Source of the DNA: Paraspadella gotoi
Taxonomy: Eukaryota; Chaetognatha
Reading direction: 5' to 3'
Length of the DNA stretch: 64,000 nucleotides
NCBI GenBank assembly: GCA_051294375.1
Contig: CM119267.1
Location: 19,605,546 to 19,669,545 of the forward strand
In this document: piece after piece, positions 24,301 to 34,594 of the stretch
Numbering within the stretch: the stretch's first letter is position 1
How the letters are laid out: each line of letters starts with the position of its first letter
The notes under the pieces: model-generated
The model's input: the letters and a program-made list of their open reading frames with translations, nothing else
What the model was told of the DNA's origin: nothing
Databases searched by the model: none
Position numbers and translations under genes: made by a program

Positions 24301-24556
24301 TGACGTTTTGTTCTCCGACGAAGTTCGTCGCTTCTTTTGCAATTCCTTCGACGACCGACGGATGACGCAGCATCCCCCGCATCCGCCGCACCCGCCGATC
24401 GTCAACAAGGACGCTATGGGGACGACGCAGCGTCTGACGATGGCGCCGCCGCCGCCGCCGCCTCAGCGCCGGATCGATCACGACGCCATCGTCAGTCTCG
24501 CCCACGATCCTGTCCCCGTGTCGTCGCTGACTTTTCACGAGAGAGTTTGGCTCTAG
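18814..24556 (+). CDS. divergent secretin/adhesion-type seven-transmembrane receptor (7 exons, one apparent frameshift)
   Basis: Predicted plasma-membrane G-protein-coupled receptor of the class B (7tm_2) type; ligand unknown. Exons: 18814-19007 (TM1 with SAGGQGVSIFCLLICIVLC, then TM2), 20000-20111 (TM3), 20175-20238 (intracellular loop), 20744-20875 (TM4, IRFTLVSILSWLLPFPLTAM), 21415-21553 (ECL2 CWPG, TM5), 22729-22890 (TM6, VLTVTWTVCFVAV), 24285-24556 (TM7, GFLLLLDVLFSDEVRRFF, Pro/His-rich tail, stop). TM1-ICL1, CWPG and the TM6-TM7 junction (NSSTG then FLLLLDVL..DEVRR) resemble adhesion GPCRs. In the TM3 exon the frame breaks after LTCVLLLSGL and resumes one base off at HYTAMTTLTW, which implies one missing base. 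The loop-to-TM4 junction also does not join in phase. No GAIN/GPS ectodomain was found upstream; an in-frame TGA precedes this ATG, so either it is the start or an upstream exon splices in at 18809. About 358 residues. Confidence 0.65.
19007..20000. other. receptor intron 1 with GA and CT microsatellites
   Basis: It holds a GA tract (about 19537-19590), G-rich sequence (19690-19760) and an imperfect CT tract (19881-19991) that ends directly at the TM3 splice acceptor TTTTTCTCAG. No other gene is visible. Confidence 0.7.
20646..20736 (+). repeat. CT microsatellite serving as polypyrimidine tract of the TM4 exon
   Basis: About 45 CT units end 7 bp before ACCCAAG/GTTCACC, the acceptor of the TM4 exon at 20744. 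Confidence 0.9.
21121..21210. repeat. GA microsatellite
   Basis: An interrupted GA run of about 90 bp in the intron between the TM4 and TM5 exons. With the CT run at 21322-21373 it could form an intronic hairpin. Confidence 0.92.
21322..21373 (+). repeat. CT microsatellite upstream of the TM5 exon
   Basis: About 26 CT units followed by a second CT/C run (21391-21408), then ACTAAAG and the TM5 exon at 21415. Confidence 0.92.
23150..23400. repeat. ~20-bp tandem repeat in receptor intron
   Basis: Roughly a dozen degenerate copies of a unit like TTTTTTCAACTTGCACCA. Confidence 0.75.
23490..24000. repeat. three tandem copies of a ~160-180 bp unit
   Basis: Each copy contains, in order, ATTATGGGTTAAAATTA, a CCATCGAAACTTTATAT-like block (TTTAATAT in the third copy), CACAAAATTTCATCACAATC and, in the first two, CCATCCAATTATTATTAATT. 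The starts are near 23495, 23645 and 23828. The third copy changes at its end into CGCGAGTAATTGGAG and the ACAG-rich tract. Confidence 0.8.
24017..24078. repeat. CAGA/CGAC tetranucleotide tract
   Basis: Mixed CAGA, CCGA and CGGA tetramers following CGCGAGTAATTGGAG, a layout common at the ends of invertebrate dispersed repeats. Confidence 0.85.
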
Positions 24557-24946
24557 CGTCGTTGAGAAATTGAAAAGTAACCTCGTTTCGCGAATTCAAG
24601 TCTCGGATTTCGGCGAGAGTCAAATACATAATTTACGTTGAATTAATTTTGGAGATCGAACGTAAGAATTAAAAACTATGCAGCTAAGGAAAAACAAGTA
24701 CTGCTGCAATATGCAAATTAGATTTTTTTTAAACTGTTTTTTTTTACATACGCCGAATATAAGAAAGTCTAAGTTAAAGTTCTAACTTATATGCTTTCGC
24801 CGCCGAGACTTTGACGTGTACCTTTTTTTAATTTATAATCAAAGAGGAAGGAATTAAACGATGGCTTCGGTTTCATGTCCGCGGATTGATCTAAAATTTT
24901 AACGGTTGTTTATATCACTGATTTTTTAAAGAAAATAATCATATCA

Positions 24947-24952
24947 AATAAA
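24947..24952 (+). terminator. candidate polyadenylation signal of the receptor gene
   Basis: AATAAA 391 bp after the receptor stop codon; another lies near 25132. No transcript evidence is available. Confidence 0.35.
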
Positions 24953-24959
24953 TACCTTT

Positions 24960-25972
24960 CTCTAAACTTCTCCCGTGTCTTATACCCCCAAAATTCATAT
25001 CGCTTTCGCGGACTATACCGTAACGTCATCAAAATTCGACTGGGCCTTAGTTTATATAAAGTATGGATTTGATAGCGGAATTCCTGACGTTACTGTGTTT
25101 GTTATTAAAATGTTGTACAGATAATGTTTTGAAATAAAAGTCATCATAACTACAAAATAATCCCTATCAAATTTATTCAAGAAGAAAAAATACAAGAAAC
25201 CAATCATAATAGCCTCACGCTACTTGTCAAGAATGAGGAAATTAAATCGGATTAATAATATTTTGCAGTGAAGAGGGAAGAGACTATAATTTACTGCATT
25301 TTTTAATGTTCTAAATCTTAAAAAAAAAAACAAAAAACTAAAAATGAATACTACAGTAATACTTGAGTAACGCAAAAAGCTCCGCTTGTCTTTTGTTTTC
25401 TTTATTGAACTTGTCCAAACTCGACTGAGTTGCGTAACGGCGACCCGCGGTGCCCCACCCCAACTGAAAAAATAGATAAGCGTTAAAAAACAAACGAATA
25501 CTACATTCAAGTAACAAAATTAGTAGTATCGTTTAATAATCTACATAAGCTAGCACTTCGCTTAATAATTACTCTCGACAACTTCATAAAGATCGCAATT
25601 TTAAAACTAATAATATAAAAATAAAATAAATGAATGTTCGTGATGTAAGAAAAACAAAAGGCGGCGGAAGTGAGAGGGCGCGAATGACTCACCCACGGAC
25701 CAACACGTACGTTCTGCCTGCATTCCCGACTCGACTCACCTTCTTCCGCGTTTCTTGGCTTACGCCGCCGCGACTTGGTCAGGATGTGACGCCCGCGTCG
25801 CGCTACAATCGCCTATGAATTCGGCTTAAACGCAAGAAAATTATAAAAAAAAATTTCAAATATTATTTTGATTGGAAATAAAGAAGAGGACACGAGGAAA
25901 GGCAGACGAGAGTCGAGGGACATTTGACGCGAAAAGTAACCCGCAATTTGGTCGACGATTCAAACCAAGGAC
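24960..25972. other. intergenic region upstream of arfaptin, no gene seen
   Basis: A/T-rich and without a supported reading frame. The last ~250 bp are mixed-composition and presumably contain the arfaptin 5' untranslated region, but I could not place a promoter. Confidence 0.5.
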
Positions 25973-28900
25973 ATGAATTTGTCGACCGAGAGTCCGTACG
26001 GTCAGGGAGGGAGCTCGGCCTCGTCCGCCATCGACGGAGAAGACTCGATATTCGATCGTGGATTGACGGACTTTATGGACGGACCCTCGTCGGGTAAGTG
26101 GCGACCTAGCAACGCTTGTTCTTTCCTCCAATCTCGTCGCCATTAACATTTTGTGGTCTTTAATCCATTTAGCCTCACCTATTAAAAAGCCGTCGGGTCA
26201 ACCTCCGACCGTCAACGGAAGTCACAACAACGGAGGGACCGGAAACGGTAGTTCCAGTCAAAACTCCGGCAGCACCACCCCCAATGTGCCTCTAAGCTTC
26301 TCCGCCGTCGATTTGAGTTCGTTTTTGGATATTAAAATATTTCCCGTGATATTTCGTCATTGATTATTAAATATAATTACTCAGGCTCTCACAACGCCGG
26401 CTACTCTAACCGGTCGTCGGCCACCCCGCCACCCGCCACCGCCGCCCACCCGCCTCACGCCGATCCGTCGGCAGTCCGCGTTCCCGGCGCCCTTTCCGGC
26501 CAAAGACCGGCCGTCGGAGCTGGGATGACCCGTTCGATGACCATGCCGCCCACGGGTAAGACTGGGGTGATATGGAATGAGGGAAATTTAGAACCGATTG
26601 AAAATAGTCTCAGAACAAAAAGTTAGGAATGCGATATATAAAAAAAAAATTGACACTGTTCTTAACTGCCGTAATTACTTAATACTTTTGAGACTCCATA
26701 TGTGCTAATTTTCATGTCGCCAAGTTTTAAAAGGTTTATTAAACCCAAAACCTTCAAGAATGCTGGAGTTCTTCCAAGTGTCTTAAACGCGACTTCAAAT
26801 CGTAAATACCAGTTACAATACTACTTTAGTTACTCGCGGTTCTTTCCGGAATCGCAAGTAGTGTAAATTATCCAATCTACCCAAAATTCTGCGGACAAAA
26901 CGAGAAAACAAATCAAAACGAATCGTAAAACAAACTCGGATTTGATCTGATTCTGCGGGTGACCCGCCGCCCGAAAGCATGGAAGCTCTCGTGCACCAAG
27001 TAATTAAATCGGACGATGAGAACAGCAATGGTTTTTCGGGCAAATCAATTTGGTCGTTGTAAAATCAGTATTCTGTCCCAGATTTCGCTTCAAAGCGAAC
27101 TGACCCCGGAAAAGATCCAACGCATGCTCGATCAGGTCCCTTAGCGTCTTTAATTCGATTCCTCGACCGTTTCCGCCGTCATTCTCTGGGCTTCCTTTGC
27201 AGATTCCCATCTATGACGAAGACTTGGCAGCGAAGCTCAAGATTGAGTCGAATAGAGTTGAACTCGAAGGGGTGAGGTTGTCTTGAATACATATATATAC
27301 ATAGCATACCATATAATTGAATTCCATACAATATAATAGGCATAATAGACAACCATAATAACATTTCTCCACTAAATCCTCCCTCGCTCATCCTGTTCCG
27401 TCTTTCGGTTTCCTCGCTTGAAGGAGACATCGATTCGGAACGACATTACTTCGGCTCTGAGCCAATTGCCGGAACCCGATGTGGCCCACGACCACGATTC
27501 GCCCCGTCAGGCGTCCAGCGATTCCATGGTCACGGTGGCGCGACCGACCTATTTGCCCACCGAGGAAGAGCTCCTAAGACTGTACCGCAGCATTCCCGAT
27601 GGAGTCGACGAAAAGGGGGCGGGAGAAATGTTGGGCGCATCGGCCGCCGAATCCGACGACAGGAAAGTCGAGACAAACGCCGACATTTAAGTTATTTTAA
27701 CGTCTAATGGGCTAAATTTTACTTTCGCCGACCACTTAAAGTATTCATTTAAAAAAAAATAATTTAAAAAAAATATTACCCTAATAAATAAACTAACCCT
27801 AAACTACCCTTAACCCTAACCCTTCCCTAACCCCGGTCGGCGAAAGTAAAAGTAACCCGTATAATGAATAAATGATAGACTTCCCATCGCGTACAACATG
27901 TAGCTTGCGCGTGTTTCCTTCGCCGAGTTTCGACAATGCAATAGAGGAATGCTTCGGCGAATCGAGAAAAGACGCGAAACCAGTCAAGGTTTTACGGAAA
28001 GGGTTTGCGAGTGTCTTATAATTATATAGTCATCCGAAACTCGAACGAGGAAGAACGACACAGCTGCTTTTCAAATCGTTAGACGAGCGCTTTGCCTACC
28101 TCTTCCATGGCCCCTGGAGTTAACGTTCCCGACAGACGATTGAAAAAAGGACGAAAAAAAGTCACTTTTTCTTTGGGTAGGGAAAGGGATAAAGAAGATA
28201 AGGTTTTGCCTTGACTCGGAGATCACTAGACCGCTTTTGTCTACTCCACCTATAACTGGACCTAAATCGATTTAATTTTTCATTAAGGTCCGGGGATCAC
28301 TCAATTCAAATAATAATTAGGCTAAAACCGAGCTCGGATTTCGAAAGGAGAGCTCCTGACGATTCCGAAAATGTATTCACTTTACTATTTTTTCAAAGCG
28401 TCATCGTTTTTTCGATTTTTTTTGGTACTATATAAAATAAAAGAAACCTATTTGAGAGTTGCAGCCCAAACGGTAATGCGGTTTCTCATGAAATTTGGCA
28501 TGAATTACCTTTAAGTCACGAACTCCAATTCTATGAAAAGATACTTTAAAAATTTGCCTTCCTTCATATAAAATTTGATTATTTTAAAAAATTTTTGGGA
28601 TCAATTCCTTGATATCTTTGAAACGAAAAACATTTTTTCAAAAACGCGCTCATAGAATCTCCCCCACCTTTCCTTTCTTGCCCAAGATATTTTTTTCTTC
28701 AAGAAGAGTCCAACGGTTTTGAGCTGCAACTCTTCGTTTTTAACTTCACTTCGTCAAGAAAGTCAAATTCTGTACTCATTAAACTCATTAAACATTTACA
28801 TAAAGTAAAAAGTCAAATTGAAATTAAAAATCGATAAGTTTTTTAAACTCATAAACCTCATAAAAGCATAAAAACCCATCTGGAGTATGTGTAAAGTAGT

Positions 28901-30876
28901 TTATTTTAGACTTAAGAGTGATACAACTCCAAGTATGTACTTGTACCAAAGGAAGAATTAAATATAAAAAGTAGAAATTGAGCTTACTGTAAAGAATCAG
29001 TTTTAAGTTAAAAATTTAGTTGTAGAAATTTAGCTTACATATAAAAAATTATTTTTCTCTGGAAAATCTAGTTTTACCGAAAAAAAAATTTTGTTTAAAT
29101 TTTTATGAACATTTTATGTAGATTTTTAAAAGTTTTCGATTATTTTTAAATAGAAAACCTCTTAAAAGATATGAGAAAGTGATTAAGATACAGGAAATTA
29201 AGATTTCTACAATTTTAGATTGAGTGATCCCTGGCCTTAAAAGCTATGCGGTTATATTTTTAAAATAATTAGTTAAAATCCACTCGTATCGAATCTTAGG
29301 AGGATAGGTTTTGTAATAGCTTAGCATGCGGAAATTTAAACGTGGAAAGGGCGATATTTCAGTTCCCGGATCGTCGCCACATAACCCGCATTTTCGGGGC
29401 CACCCACCCGTGGGGAGCAGCGGCAGCAGCAACGGTAGCAACGGATTAGCAGGTAAATAAAATACTGTGTGTTTCGTTAGAAATCGTCGTAAAATTGATA
29501 ACGTATATTTGTCGCTTCAGCATCGACAGAGCTGTCCCGATTCCAATCGAGGCTCGAGGACTTGCGTAAATGGAGCCTCTCGACCTACAAGTGTACTCGG
29601 CAGCTCTTGTCCGAAAAACTTGGCAAAGGCTCTCGGACCATCGACCCTGAGCTTGAGCAACAGATCGAGGTTAGTAAGAATGAATGAAGTAACGATTGAT
29701 TCGATGAATGATTGATAAAAATGAATGATTTATGTTAAAATTAACCAAGAGTTCGAGAAAGGCACTCTCGATCACTCGTCTCTCCAAATTACAGATTCTA
29801 CGCGAAACTCAGTTGAAGTACTTGAACGTGCTTCGTCTGGCGCGCGCCCTGTGGACTCACTTCAATAACGTGGTAATCACGCAGCGACAGTTGGCGGACT
29901 CTTTCTCCGAATTGGGACAAAAGTCGCCCGAGCTTCAGGAGGAGTTCACCTACAACGCGGAAACGCAAAAGGCCTTGGTTAGAAACGGAGAAACGCTTTT
30001 AGGTGATTGCTTTGCTTAGTTTTTTCCTGATTTAGAACTTGGACCATATTTTTTTTTCTCATGAAGTTAAGTGTTAACATTTTTTCATCTTTACATTTTG
30101 TAGGTGCACTTAATTTTTTCATTTCGTCTCTTAATACGTTATGCAACAAAACTATGGAAGATACATTGACGACTATTAAGCAGTACGAAAACGCTAGGTC
30201 AGTTTTGTTACGATTTTATTCCTGCCATACGTGTTAAGGTGGAACATATAGACTTGGCATATTCGTACAATCATACAGGATCGAGTACGACGCATATCGA
30301 AACGAATTAGAATCTGTGAATCCGTCAATCACGACGCAGCCTTCGGCAAGTTCAGCCCCTTCCCCGTCGAAAAGGGTAAGCGATAAGACGAAAATTCACA
30401 TTGTGTTCGTTAAACAGCTATATTTTCTTTTACCCGCCCCACCAAAAAAAAATATGTAGGATCCCGGGCTAGAATCGAAGATCATGGACACCCAAGAAAA
30501 CTTCAGCATCCACAAAGACAGATTCGAGAAACTTCGATCGGACGTGGCGATTAAGTTGAAGTTTCTTGACGAAAACAAAGTCGGTTGAGTTGTCAGATGT
30601 GTCCTGTCGCCTACGATTAATTTGCCAAAAACCAACTTCTCATTTCGCTCGTAGGTTAAAGTGATGCACAAGCAGCTGCTTCTCTTCCACAACGCTATTT
30701 CTGCCTATTTTTCCGGCAATCAGTCAGCTTTAGACGCCACTTTGAAACAGTTCAACATCAAGCTTAAGGTGCGTGACGATGTGGGTAGAGTTATCAGCGA
30801 ACTTACTTTTTTAAAGTAAGGGGTTTTGTTTCAGGTGTCTCCGGATAAACCTTCGTGGCTGGAGCAGAATCAGTGA
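25973..30876 (+). CDS. ARFIP: arfaptin homologue (AH/BAR domain protein, 11 exons)
   Basis: Arfaptins bind Arl1/Arf/Rac GTPases and curved trans-Golgi membranes through a crescent AH/BAR domain and act in vesicle formation. Exons: 25973-26093, 26173-26316, 26385-26555, 29363-29452, 29521-29669, 29795-30002, 30104-30197, 30279-30375, 30460-30579, 30655-30768, 30835-30876. All junctions are GT-AG and in phase, giving 449 residues against about 340-370 in vertebrates. The first ~175 residues are Ser/Asn/Gly/Pro-rich linker. The rest follows the family closely: [81 protein letters not shown] and the C-terminal PSWLEQNQ. Start chosen as the first ATG of the open phase-consistent exon. The first three exons are assigned by phase only (all phase 1-1), so they could instead belong to a separate transcript. 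Confidence 0.9.
26979..27690 (+). CDS. uncharacterised 136-residue protein nested in arfaptin intron 3
   Basis: Four exons, all phase 0: 26979-26999, 27082-27135, 27203-27271, 27424-27690 (stop TAA). The predicted acidic, mostly helical protein contains [47 protein letters not shown] and [18 protein letters not shown] do not recognise a family. It lies on the same strand as arfaptin, between arfaptin exons 3 and 4. Whether it has its own promoter or uses arfaptin exons 1-3 as an alternative 5' end is open: frame is open upstream (GDPPPES before the ATG), but no AG acceptor sits at the needed place. The start codon is the least certain part. Confidence 0.5.
27709..27858. mobile_element. telomere-like-repeat MITE, copy 1
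   Basis: A 150-bp element with inverted ends: left TTTTACTTTCGCCGACC, right GGTCGGCGAAAGTAAAAG followed by TAACCC. The interior is A/T-rich, then degenerate CCCTAA/CCCTTAA units (about 27778-27834). It starts 18 bp after the stop codon of the nested small gene. The same element recurs at 63680-63873 and partly at 34083-34300. No transposase; presumably non-autonomous. Confidence 0.75.
27859..29362. other. arfaptin intron 3, distal part
   Basis: A/T-rich sequence without a supported exon. No convincing RNA gene or repeat was recognised. Confidence 0.6.
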
Positions 30877-32031
30877 CATCACCTGACTTTGAAGGAGTGA
30901 CTGGTGTGTTTGGACTAAGTCATTTAACAGGGATCATCAATCGATGACTGAAACCAAAATCAAGAGAAAGGAAGATTTTTGGGCGAAGATATTGAATCTG
31001 GACGAGCGCGCCCGTCCGTCCCGCGGCCTCTTGACTTTTTTAGCAGCAATAATCGCTTTGGTTGTTAATGTAGTTTTTTCACCAAAATAGCTCATATCCT
31101 AAATTTTCAGGTCTTTTTCCCTCTCTCCCTCCCACAACCTCATTGCGTTATATAAACTAGAATCAGGTTGAAAAGCTCGCGAATGAAATGATTTAAAGGG
31201 AGCAATAGTTTGGACGGCTTTCTTCTCTTAGTTTCCTCGCACGCTTTGAAGTTCGTATTAGTTTGCAATTTATTATATTTTTTAAACGGAACGTCAGAAT
31301 TGGAAATCTAACGTTACCTCGAAAAAAGAACTTGCCTTACTTCAAATATTTGTTATACACTAAATTTTTTTTTTAAAGAGCCGTTGGTCGAGAAAGTTAT
31401 TCAATCATTGAATCAATGACTTTGTGCACCGTTAGCGCGGACGGGATGTTTCACTTTGGTGTATTATCTTAACGCGACCGTGAAAGTATTCTAGTTCTAG
31501 TCTCCTTTCCGTTTCATCCTTTTTTACGCGTCTAACTTATCTTTTCAAAAGCTTTCGAAATCGCTCGTACCCCAAATCTTTCGACGATCGTAAATGAAAT
31601 GTTTTTTTTCCTTTATTAACATGCACAAACTGCAACGCATTTATCGTTTCGCCCCAATAATCTCCTGTACAAAATCACATAAAAAAAAATTAAGTCAAAT
31701 TTAACAAAGTTTTTTGTTCCTAACGCTAATTGAACCTTGAGGAACGTGAGCCCGTGCCTTTTAACAGAAGCAAAAAGAGAACCAACAATTGGGTAACAAG
31801 GGAGAACTAGCTCGTTCATACAGGGTTCATTACCGCGAGAGTAACGATAGGAAGCGGGTGTACCAAAAAAAAAAAGTTTGTTTACGTTTCGAGTAAAAGA
31901 CGTTTCGAATTCCTCAAATAGAGTAGATAATAATTAAGATAAAATGAAGAGGATGATGATGAACGGGGGGGATCTAACCCTCCCGTTCGGATATGACTAG
32001 GAAGAAACGTGAGGGAATTCGCTAAAATATA
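30877..32031. other. intergenic, convergent 3' ends
   Basis: Separates the + strand arfaptin stop from the - strand membrane-protein stop. It should contain both 3' untranslated regions. TTTATT at about 31612-31617 reads as AATAAA on the minus strand and suits the 32-kb gene. No other gene seen. Confidence 0.5.
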
Positions 32032-32893
32032 TTATTGCGCGGTTTTGGCGTCGGCCGACTCGGCGCGCTGCGACCTGTCGCGGAAGAACTTTTCCTCGTA
32101 AGATCTGAGCAACTCTCTCTCTTCTTCCGAGTCGTCGTCGTCGTCGAAGTCATCGTCGTCGTCGTCCTCACGACCCGGCGACTCTTGCAAGGTGGTTTCG
32201 GCGTTGAAGGCGCTGGCGGTGGTGTCAACGGTGGCTGCGGAGGCGCTGTCGCCGTCCAACACCGGGAGCCCGTGTTCCGTGTTTCTCAGCTTCCACTTGC
32301 GCACGCGGCGGAGTATTTCGTCGGGATCGTCGGGATCGGTCAACTGAAGAATAAGAGATTAATCTATTAAATCTCAAATTAATTTTAGATTCAACAAAAT
32401 TGTACAAATTACAACCGTCAAAAAGCGCGAGGCAATGAAGGCGAGGACGCAGGAACCTAAAGCGACGCAACCGGCGAAGATGTAAAACGTTTCTTCGTCA
32501 AAAACATCCTGAAAACAAGAATTAAAAACAAACGGCTCGGGTAAAATTAAATTAAATTAATTATTACACATTTGAACAAATCGCTTATCCTTAAATTTAA
32601 ATCTTTGAACTCACCTTGAAGGCAGGTACTTTTCCCTCAGCGAGGGTGAGGAATTGTTTCCCTGCCTCGTGTTTCTTCTCCGCCTTGGACGCCACGTTGT
32701 GTTGGGATGGGTGATCCTTTTTGTATCTCTGTTGACGTTGCGATTGTTGCGTCGAGGCCGTCGGCGGGGGAGACGCCGAGCGCGACGACGAAAGGCCGTA
32801 GTGTTGCTCCACGAGACTACAGACGAGGATGACGGCGGCAGTGGTGAACAGGAGAATGCATATGAAGGTGATCGGACGCATGGTGAGGAACAT
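32032..32893 (-). CDS. uncharacterised small membrane protein, two predicted TM segments and acidic tail
   Basis: Three exons: 32893-32615, 32508-32416, 32343-32032 (all phase 0; 227 residues). Residues about 8-26 are a hydrophobic N-terminal signal-anchor (ITFICILLFTTAAVILVCSL). A Ser/Gln/Lys-rich loop follows, then a second hydrophobic helix (FYIFAGCVALGSCVLAFIA, about 102-120). The cytosolic-looking tail carries DPDDPDEILRRVRKWKLR, then a run of Asp/Glu (DDDDDDFDDDDDSEEE) and a charged end. The second intron uses a weaker donor (GTTGTA). I recognise no family; the layout is that of a small ER or plasma-membrane regulator, but that is inference. ATGs at 32893 and 32881 are both possible starts. 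Confidence 0.6.
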
Positions 32894-34082
32894 TTGAGGG
32901 GGGCAGCCGCGGAGGGGCGCCGAAGACGGAGAGAAAGTGTTTCCTGAAAACCAAATTTTTTTTAAGACGCTGTATTCAAATGATTAATTACTGTATTTTT
33001 GTGAAAACTCGTCGGGGGTTTGACGAAACTAAAGATATAGAACAAAAATATCAAGGGAATCCAGCCCAAAAAAATGGGAGCGAAACTAACAGAGTAAGAG
33101 AATGAAAATTGAGAGATCGAAAAAGCAAGATGAAATCAGGAAGCAGTTGGCTGTTGCATGGTCGATGGATGAGGATCGAGTCGGAGCTTCGTTCGCACCT
33201 TCGCGTGAGGTGAATCGATATGGACAGCGGGTGGGGGGGGACAAGGAAAGCGAACTAAAGGTTTTATTTGCAATAATGAATGATTTAGATTTAGTTCCGG
33301 AAAAAAACAAATTTTACGTTCAAAATCACAGGGATCACAATGACAAGTGGCAATGGCAAGTTACCTCAATTTTTTAGAAGACTACATCGCCGACCAATCG
33401 GAGAGGGGTAGGGTCGGAAGAAAATTTAACGTAACAAGCGGATTACATCTTTTGTCGTCAGAATGGATTCTTTGTCCGAGTTTTATGACGAAACACGTTA
33501 AATCACCACAATAAAAAAAACAAAATTCGAGGTTTGTGGTCCGTGATGGCTTGCGATGCACGGCTCTTCACATACCGAATCGCGGTCTAACCGCGCGGAG
33601 ATCGCGCTTTCTTTCTGTAGGGACGATACTCTTTTGTTTAATTTATTGACGCGAGAGGGCGAAGGTGATTCGATATAGACTTCAAAAATAAAAAGTAAGA
33701 GCTCTTATCGGCTAAGAAAAAGTATATTAATATTAAATGTACGACGATATTAAATTGTTTTCAATAAGTATTTATTTGGAGAGTCCATTAAGGTTTAAGG
33801 CATTTCAGCCCTCGTACAAAAGCGTTTGATTAGGACAAGCAGTACTTCACTAAGCCAAATGGAATTAAGATTTTGCGACAACATTCATTTAATAAATAGG
33901 TTTTCTTGCCTCTGACTTCGGATTGGCTATGTAATTTTTATTATAATTATGCTATCCGAAAAAGCATTTTTAATTATTACTTCTAATTATTATTAGTATT
34001 GATAGACAAGCTGAAAGTGGAATTTCGCGATGCATTTTAAATATCCGTTCAATTATTTCCATTTTAAAAATTGACTGGCTTA
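32894..34082. other. intergenic, no gene supported
   Basis: Upstream of the 32-kb gene on the minus strand. A 91-codon frame at 33102-33377 has ordinary residue content but no family resemblance or splice partners, so I leave it uncalled. The remainder is A/T-rich. Confidence 0.45.
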
Positions 34083-34300
34083 TTTTTACATTCGCCGACT
34101 GGGATTTTGCGGTCTTTTTTTTTTATTTGCCTCTTATGAGCGACGTATAAAATTAAATTAAAATTAAATTAAAATTAAATTAAAAATCTCGATATGCCAA
34201 AATAAAAAAAAACACTGGTAAAGGTAGAAAACTTTTTATTACAAATTCCAACCACCCCTAACCCTAACCACCCCTAATCCCTAACCAATCTTAACCCAAT
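34083..34300. mobile_element. telomere-like-repeat element, copy 2 (right end missing)
   Basis: The left end TTTTTACATTCGCCGACTGGG resembles the ends of copies 1 and 3 with small changes. ATTAA units (34148-34188) and degenerate CCCTAA/ACCACCCCTAA units (34250-34300) follow. The GGTCGGCGAAAG right end is not present. It abuts the hammerhead-bearing inverted repeat. Confidence 0.55.
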
Positions 34301-34379
34301 TGCTAACTGTTTAAAAAATATAATATAAATTTGTTTTTCCTTTTTCTTTGTTTGTTTACGTACGAGTTTTATTAAGAAA

Positions 34380-34432
34380 CAAATTTTGGACACATTTCGG
34401 CTCCTATGTAAACCTTCATCAGCGCAAAAACG
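34380..34432 (-). ncRNA. hammerhead ribozyme, minus strand
   Basis: Read 5' to 3' on the minus strand: CTGATGA (34422-34416), stem II GGTT..AGCC, GAAA (34398-34395), short stem III, GTC (34391-34389), then CAAAATTT as the 3' strand of stem I. The catalytic core is intact. Stem I is partly mismatched next to the core. Confidence 0.65.
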
Positions 34433-34542
34433 AATTGATTTGAGAAACAAATATTTTTACAGACTCTTTCTCTCCCTCTCTCTTCAAACTTCAAAGTATT
34501 TAGAAAATATAAGTCAAAGAAAATATTTGTTTCAAATCTATT

Positions 34543-34594
34543 CGTTTTTGTGCTGATGAAAGCTTACACAAGCTGAAACATGTCCAAAATTGAC
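34543..34594 (+). ncRNA. hammerhead ribozyme, plus strand
   Basis: Stem I 5' strand CGTTTTTGTG, core CTGATGA (34553-34559), stem II AGCTT-ACAC-AAGCT, GAAAC (34575-34579), ATGTC ending at 34584, stem I 3' strand CAAAATTG. All invariant core positions are present. Stem III is minimal and palindromic (ACATGT), the form described in Penelope-like elements that is thought to work as a dimer. Confidence 0.72.

Noticed and set aside
33102-33377. 91-codon + strand frame with ordinary residue content
   Set aside because: No start context, splice partner or family resemblance; it lies in an A/T-rich intergenic region.
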